The notes under the pieces are model-generated. The model had not been told where the DNA came from. It searched no databases and worked only from the letters and a program-made list of their open reading frames with translations. A stretch of DNA of 15,365 bases from Spirogloea muscicola (taxonomy: Eukaryota > Streptophyta > Zygnematophyceae > Spirogloeales > Spirogloeaceae), in assembly GCA_009602725.1 (NCBI GenBank), contig WELB01000154.1, forward strand, positions 108,015 through 123,379, in the 5' to 3' direction. The position numbers were made by a program, and so were the translations under genes. Positions 11,259 through 15,365 of the stretch are shown piece after piece (position 1 is the stretch's first letter; each line of letters opens with the position of its first letter).

Positions 11259-11671
11259 GCGCGAGCTCCTGCCGCAGGCCGTCGGCGAGCTGTGGCGGTG
11301 CCGGGAGCTCTCTCTTTGCTCTCGCGCTGGCCGCACCTCCCCGCAGCTGCCAGGCGCTGCGGTCTACTGAGCTCGCCGTCCTCCCCGTCGGCCTGCGGCT
11401 CTGTCCGCCTGATCGTGAGCCCCTCGTCTCGCAGCGCAGAAGCTAAGTTTGATGCACCAGAGGCGGCCGCTACTGGCCATGCCTCTTGTGGCGGTGGCTG
11501 CACCTGCATGACTCCAAGCTGGGGTGCTAACCAGCAGGTCGTCAGAAGACACCACGGCGCTGGAGCATCAGGCAGAGCCTGCCGCCAGACGGAGCCGGGG
11601 AGAGCTCGAGGAGCGGTGGCCACGGAGACGAGGAACCGGCTGAAGCCTCCAATGGCAAAGGGCAGGCGGAG
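11259..11671. promoter_or_regulatory. GC-rich divergent promoter region between PP2C and the NUMOD3 gene
   Basis: The two genes are transcribed away from each other, and this GC-rich stretch must contain both promoters and 5' leaders. In the frame of the NUMOD3 exon the sequence stays open from a TAA at about 11529 to 11671 but has no ATG. ATGs in other frames are at 11450, 11479 and 11508. The start of the NUMOD3 protein could therefore lie in a small upstream exon here. Confidence 0.45.
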
Positions 11672-14620
11672 GTGGACGGGCTAGCCGGGAGCGCAGATGG
11701 GAGCCGGGAGCCGGGAGGGGCTTCGAGCCGGGAGGCGGACGCCGAGGAGCTGCGGCGGGCGGCGGCCGCGGCGGGCCTGTCGGTGGAGGCCTTCGTCGCC
11801 CGCGAACGCCGGCGGCGCGAGCGGATCAGCGCCGCCAACAAGGGCAAGACGCCGTGGAACAAGGGCATCCATCACTCCGAAGGTCCACCAAGGCCCTGCC
11901 CTCAGCCCACCGAGGCACACGTCCTTGTGCACAAGGTTCCATGAGATGCAAGGCACATGGCTCGCAAGCTCTGCGTGGTTGCTTGATCTTGACCGATTGC
12001 TGAGGTGATGAGAGAGCTCACCAGGAAGTTAAGTTGCAGAGACCAAAGCGAAGATCAGGGAGAGGACCAAGCTGGCCATGAGCAATCCCGAGGTAAGCAG
12101 CACCATAGATGGTCAACACATAGCTTGTCAAGTGAGCAGGCAGTCTATCAGAAAGGAACAGGCTGTAGCTTGTTATGCAGCCAGAACTCGATATCTATGC
12201 TGTACCATTACACTTGGTGCCATGCATATGTGTGATTCTTAGGTTCAGCCACCAGGCAGAGCAATTGAATCACTGGTGTTGTTTGGCCAGATTCGAAGGA
12301 AGCTTGTGGTGGTTGGCCACTCCCAAAGGCAAGTCTCGCCAAAAGGACAAGAATGTTGCATATGCTTAGACTCGACATAACTTCAGTCGATCGGCCTAGC
12401 CTGAATTCAGCCCTACAACCAAGTTGTGATCTTAGGTGACAGTGCTTCCCTGTCGACAATTGCGTACCTAGTTGTTGGCTTTAGCACAAGGTCCAAGCGA
12501 GGTGCACACTAGTGAGTCAGTGTGTAGGTCATCAGGACATGCAGCTGGCTTGATTCAAGCAGCCACATTGAAGGCCAGTTGTGCTTTGGTGCTTCAGTGA
12601 GGAAACACGCGACAAGATTAAGCAGACAATGCGGCGCGTTTGGGAGCTCAAGAAGCGGGCTATCGCTGACAAGAATGCGCTCCTTGCGGAGTGGAAAGAG
12701 CACGTAGCGTTGGCTGCGAAGATTGGAGGAGCAGGCGATGAGGATCTGGAGTGGCCCGTGAGCCGGAGCAGCCTCAGAGGCGCGCGGAAGGGTGCTGCAC
12801 AGGAGGAGGTGGAGCAGCTCCCGGAGAAGGAGACCCCTATGAAAGCCCCTTCTGGTCGTGCCGGCAAGAGGGGCCCGCGGACATTGGAGCACCGCCTGCG
12901 CATTTCCGAAGCCATCAAGGCCAAGTGGGCCAACGCTGTATGCACCTGCTACAGCCTGGAGCTTCCTCCATCAGCGCTCAAGTAGAGGAAGATGTGCACA
13001 TTGTAAAACTAGAAACAGTGGCTGTTCATATTTACATGCCATGCTCTTAAGCATTGCCAGGGTTGTGAGCAGAATTGACTTTGCCTGCAACGTTTTTGCT
13101 GTGCTGCTGCTGCAGGACTACAGAGACAAAGTTCAGGGCCGTATGAGGAACTGCAGCCCCAGGCTGCGTCCTGTCACAAGCAGTACACCCATCCCTGTCA
13201 AGCTCTCAGGGAATGCGGCCACGGACAGATTTGTTTCGGACGTCATGGCAGGCGAGAACATTCAGACTGTTAAGGAGGCCAAAGCCCAGAGCCAGAGGGC
13301 TGGCGCGACTTTAAAGACCTCAAGACTCGCTGATCCAAATTTAGTGATGGCGCCATCATGCCAGCCTGCAGATGCGCTTGAAGCGGATGACTTGGACAGG
13401 CATAAGAGGGGGCCGAGTGCAGCTGATGGGGTGCCAGAGAGCACTCTTCGCGCTGCAGAGAGCGCTCTTTGTGCTGCAGAGAGCAGCATAGAGAGGGCGT
13501 CCAGCTTCATCGACCCCTTTTTCAATGAGAAGCTGACCAGGATAAAGACGATGCAGGAGGAGCGCGCTTCGGCCAGTCAGCAGAGGTGGCAGATGGCCGA
13601 GACAGCCAGGTATGTCCTGCTTCAAGCAACGCTTTCGGAACTCAACCTGGAGACAGGGGCTCACTGTCCAGGAGCATGCTCAAGGTTTCATGGATGAGGC
13701 CGTGATCAACAACAATGGATGTGCTTGATGGTCGTACAGTGGGAAGGGCACTGTCGTCCTCTATGACACTTATTTGCTCCATTCCGATATTGCTTGACCC
13801 CTCACTAGCCTCTCCTGGACATTCTGAAGTACGTCTGCAGCAGCAGCGCATCTGAATGTGTTTGGGTCATGTGATTTTGCCACATCGAAGTGCTGACAGG
13901 TGCTCTTTGTGTACCAGGATGCTGATGGCAGAAGCAGAGCGAGCTGCGTCGGCACTGGAGTCGAGTGCAAGCATGGACGAGGCGACACGGGCTTCACTGC
14001 TGGAGACCCGCCGTTTGCTTGCAGAAGCGGCGTCCGCTGTTGAGCAGGCGGAGGCCATGCCTCCTGACCATTCCATGCGCTCGGACCACCCCGAAGGCAA
14101 GAGGGGTGAGGATCCAACCTCCGACAGGTCTGACATTGATGAAGGCAACACACTGAAAGACTCACGGCCAACACCAACTGTCCCTGTGGCCTCAGTACCC
14201 CCCCACATCGACGCTGACCAAGAGCGCGGCAGCAGCTCTTTCAACGTTCCCACAACCCCTTCCTGGAGCTTCCCACCTCTCCACGACCTCTGCGAGGGCG
14301 CCCTGCAGTTGCCAAATGGGAATGGGCACGCCATTGGCTTCTCTGTGGGGTCGTGGCCGGAACTGGACGAGGAGCAGTCACGGGGCTGGGCTTACTTTGA
14401 CCTCGGCGAGCTTCAGCACCAGTGGAATATCAAAGAGGCCACCCCTAGTACGATGCGCACAGGATGCAAGCCCTGCCCACCTGTGGAAGGTGCAGGACAG
14501 CCTCATACCGATACCCTTGTTGAACCTGGTGGCTCCGACGAGCAGGTTTCAATGGCGGCTCAGAGGCACTGGCATAAGGGCCGCCTGGTGCTCAAAGCGG
14601 AGCCCCTGGATGCTTCTTGA
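11672..14620 (+). CDS. NUMOD3-module protein, 6 exons recognised, 5' end unresolved
   Basis: Exons: up to 11882 (open from about 11532; 11672 is a nominal left edge), 12040-12092, 12291-12328, 12598-12937, 13116-13609 and 13918-14620. They join in phase and give 612 residues from 11672. Near the N-terminus are RERISAANKGKTPWNKGIHH, then SEETKAKIRERTKLAMSNPE, IRRKLVVVGHSQ and SEETRDKIKQTMRRVW, a run of NUMOD3-type DNA-binding modules first described in homing endonucleases. Another copy (GPRTLEHRLRISEAIKAKW, then ANADYRDKV) crosses the exon 4/5 junction. I recall land-plant proteins with the same order (KPWNKGRKHSPET ... GHAQSEETR), of unknown role, often predicted organellar. No nuclease catalytic motif is seen. 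The middle has charged, probably coiled-coil stretches, including a heptad repeat (13437-13499) and AEAERAASALESSASMDEA. The C-terminal part is Pro/Ser-rich, has WAYFDLGELQHQW and stops at 14618-14620. Intron 3 is GC-AG. Confidence 0.82.
12329..12597 (+). other. GC-AG intron (NUMOD3 gene intron 3)
   Basis: The small exon 12291-12328 (IRRKLVVVGHSQ) ends AG and is followed by GCAAGT, the consensus GC donor. Joining to 12598 after TTGGTGCTTCAG restores Ser and then EETRDKI, so that GHSQSEETRDKI matches the GHAQSEETR pattern of plant relatives. A GT donor 4 bases further on (12333) would break the reading frame. Confidence 0.8.
13437..13499 (+). repeat. Coding 21-base repeat, 3 units (heptads)
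   Basis: Three 21-base units begin GAGAGC at 13437, 13458 and 13479. They encode ESTLRAA, ESALCAA and ESSIERA in the reading frame of the NUMOD3-module protein. The first two units are close copies and the third is diverged. The seven-residue period with Leu/Ile and Ala at repeating positions suits a short helical or coiled-coil segment. Confidence 0.85.
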
Positions 14621-14925
14621 GCGCAAGGGTGGCCACAAGCAGACCTTTCCTGTGGTTGTGGGCACCTCGGACGCAGCTTGTACAGTTATTGACAAGGTAA
14701 TGGTAGTTACTGGGAGGATTTCGGCGTGGATTACGTTGTTGACATGGTGATGCTAGTTACTGGGAGGGTTCGGCGCGGGTCACAACTATTCAAGTGGTGG
14801 GCTGACGCTCGACCAGCAAGTGAAGCATTGCCTGCTCGGCCAGGCATGAGAGGTCGAGGCAGGTCCCAGCCCCAGCTGTGCCAGCAGTCATGTGGCGGCA
14901 ATTGGGCAATAGTAGGGCTTTCGCA
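14621..14925. other. 3' flank of the NUMOD3 gene
   Basis: These 305 bases after the stop codon hold the presumed 3' UTR and a two-copy 50-base tandem repeat. I see no TGTAA polyadenylation element of the Chlamydomonas type nearby and no gene. Confidence 0.5.
14686..14784 (+). repeat. Imperfect 50-base tandem duplication (2 copies)
   Basis: Copy 1 is about 14686-14735 and copy 2 about 14736-14784. Shared blocks are TTGACA.GGT.ATG, TAGTTACTGGGAGG and TTCGGCG.GG. Copy 2 is one base shorter, and there are roughly eight mismatches. It lies some 65 bases after the NUMOD3-gene stop codon and is not coding. Confidence 0.85.
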
Positions 14926-15132
14926 ATGGCAGCGGCCGCATGTCCTCGGAGCTGCCTCGGCCCTCGGGCTCGCTGTGAGCCACAGGGAAGCGCCCTTCCA
15001 CGGCCTTCCCTCGGAGCTCGCCATGGCTTCCGGTCGGCGCCCCCGAGGCGCGCCCGCCTTCGGGCCCCCGTGTTCGTGGCGGAGGAGCAAAAGAATCCAG
15101 ACCCGCGTCGGATCAACCGGTACCTGTTCTGA
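14926..15132 (+). CDS. Small hypothetical ORF or first exon (68 aa), weak
   Basis: The frame opens MAAAACPRSCLGPRARCEPQ and continues Arg/Ser/Ala/Pro-rich to FVAEEQKNPDPRRINRYLF-stop. The first 45 residues have the composition of a plastid targeting peptide (few acidic residues, many Arg and Ser). A GT at 15120 (GTACCT) and a good acceptor at 15161-15165 (TTCAG after a pyrimidine tract) would splice it in phase to a frame that stays open through the ATG at 15320 to the window end. That intron would be only 46 bases, far shorter than the others here. In GC-rich DNA such open frames also arise by chance, and a minus-strand frame (15321-14731) is equally open. Confidence 0.25.
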   Translation: MAAAACPRSCLGPRARCEPQGSALPRPSLGARHGFRSAPPRRARLRAPVFVAEEQKNPDPRRINRYLF

Positions 15133-15319
15133 GACGGCCATTTCCGCCTTCGTTGGCCTTTTCAGTCGAGACGGCGGCCTCTGCGGGACGGCGGAGGGTG
15201 CTGGGAGTGGGACAAATCTGCAAGACGGCCAGATTCTTAAGAGTCCCCGGTCGGGCTGGCCAAGGTTAGGCGGCCAGTCCCCCGCCGCCCGTGGTCGAGC
15301 GGCTCGAGGGCCGCCCGCC

Positions 15320-15365
15320 ATGGCGGCCGCCGCCGACGCCGCCGCGGCGCCGCCACTGCCGCCCG
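15320..15365 (+). CDS. Start of a gene cut by the window end (Ala/Pro-rich N-terminus)
   Basis: An ATG in a strong context (CCCGCCATGGC) inside a GC-rich island opens MAAAADAAAAPPLPP and runs off the end of the window. The position and composition resemble algal first exons. Only 15 codons are visible, so no function can be given. The same frame is open upstream to at least 15166, so this Met may be internal. Confidence 0.4.
   Translation, partial: MAAAADAAAAPPLPP

Noticed and set aside
13026-13388. A copia-like or other coding reading of minus-strand frames near 3026-3388 and 13262-13664
   Set aside because: Both sets of minus-strand frames are shadows of plus-strand sequence with recognisable motifs (copia remnant and NUMOD3 gene exon 5).
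14731-15321. 196-codon minus-strand open frame starting in the CCATGG at 15319-15321
   Set aside because: Pro/Arg/Ala-rich with no motif; the ATG comes from the palindromic CCATGG shared with the plus-strand start, and it runs through the non-coding 50-base repeat.

Overview
The window is nuclear DNA of a green plant-lineage eukaryote, most likely a green alga (possibly trebouxiophyte-like; the lineage is a guess). The coding sequences are cut by many introns of roughly 80-420 bases. One gene is a B-type cyclin-dependent kinase, a class restricted to plants and algae. GC-rich, CpG-rich islands sit at gene starts (about 1-700, 5790-6180, 10980-11900 and 14900-15365). I see no bacterial gene layout, tRNA, rRNA or CRISPR array.

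Layout, left to right. (1) 259-2473, plus: an eight-exon CDKB gene that splices into a complete 302-residue kinase with a PSTALRE helix; one intron starts with GC instead of GT. (2) About 2597-3720, plus: a broken Ty1/copia-type pol remnant (reverse transcriptase to RNase H), starting some 120 bases after the CDKB stop codon. (3) 4469-5414, minus: a three-exon TSPO/TspO (tryptophan-rich sensory protein) gene; its N-terminus and first intron are not fully resolved. (4) 5415-7885: mostly non-coding, with a 13-base tandem repeat, a GC-rich island with a short poly-alanine start, and a 69-base tandem duplication. (5) 7886-11258, minus: a PP2C (PPM family) Ser/Thr phosphatase with ten GT-AG introns and a long low-complexity N-terminal extension. 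(6) about 11672-14620, plus: a six-exon gene for a protein with NUMOD3-like modules, transcribed divergently from the phosphatase; it also has a GC-AG intron. (7) 14621-15365: a 50-base tandem duplication, then a GC-rich island holding the start of another gene that runs off the window.

The genes are individually promoted eukaryotic genes and show no sign of acting as one pathway. The kinase is a cell-cycle regulator, TSPO a membrane tetrapyrrole/sterol-binding protein, PP2C a signalling phosphatase, and the NUMOD3 protein has no known biochemical role. I found no convincing novel multi-gene system. The most useful observations are the GC-AG introns, which are needed to recover the conserved proteins, the copia remnant against the CDKB 3' end, and the NUMOD3 protein.
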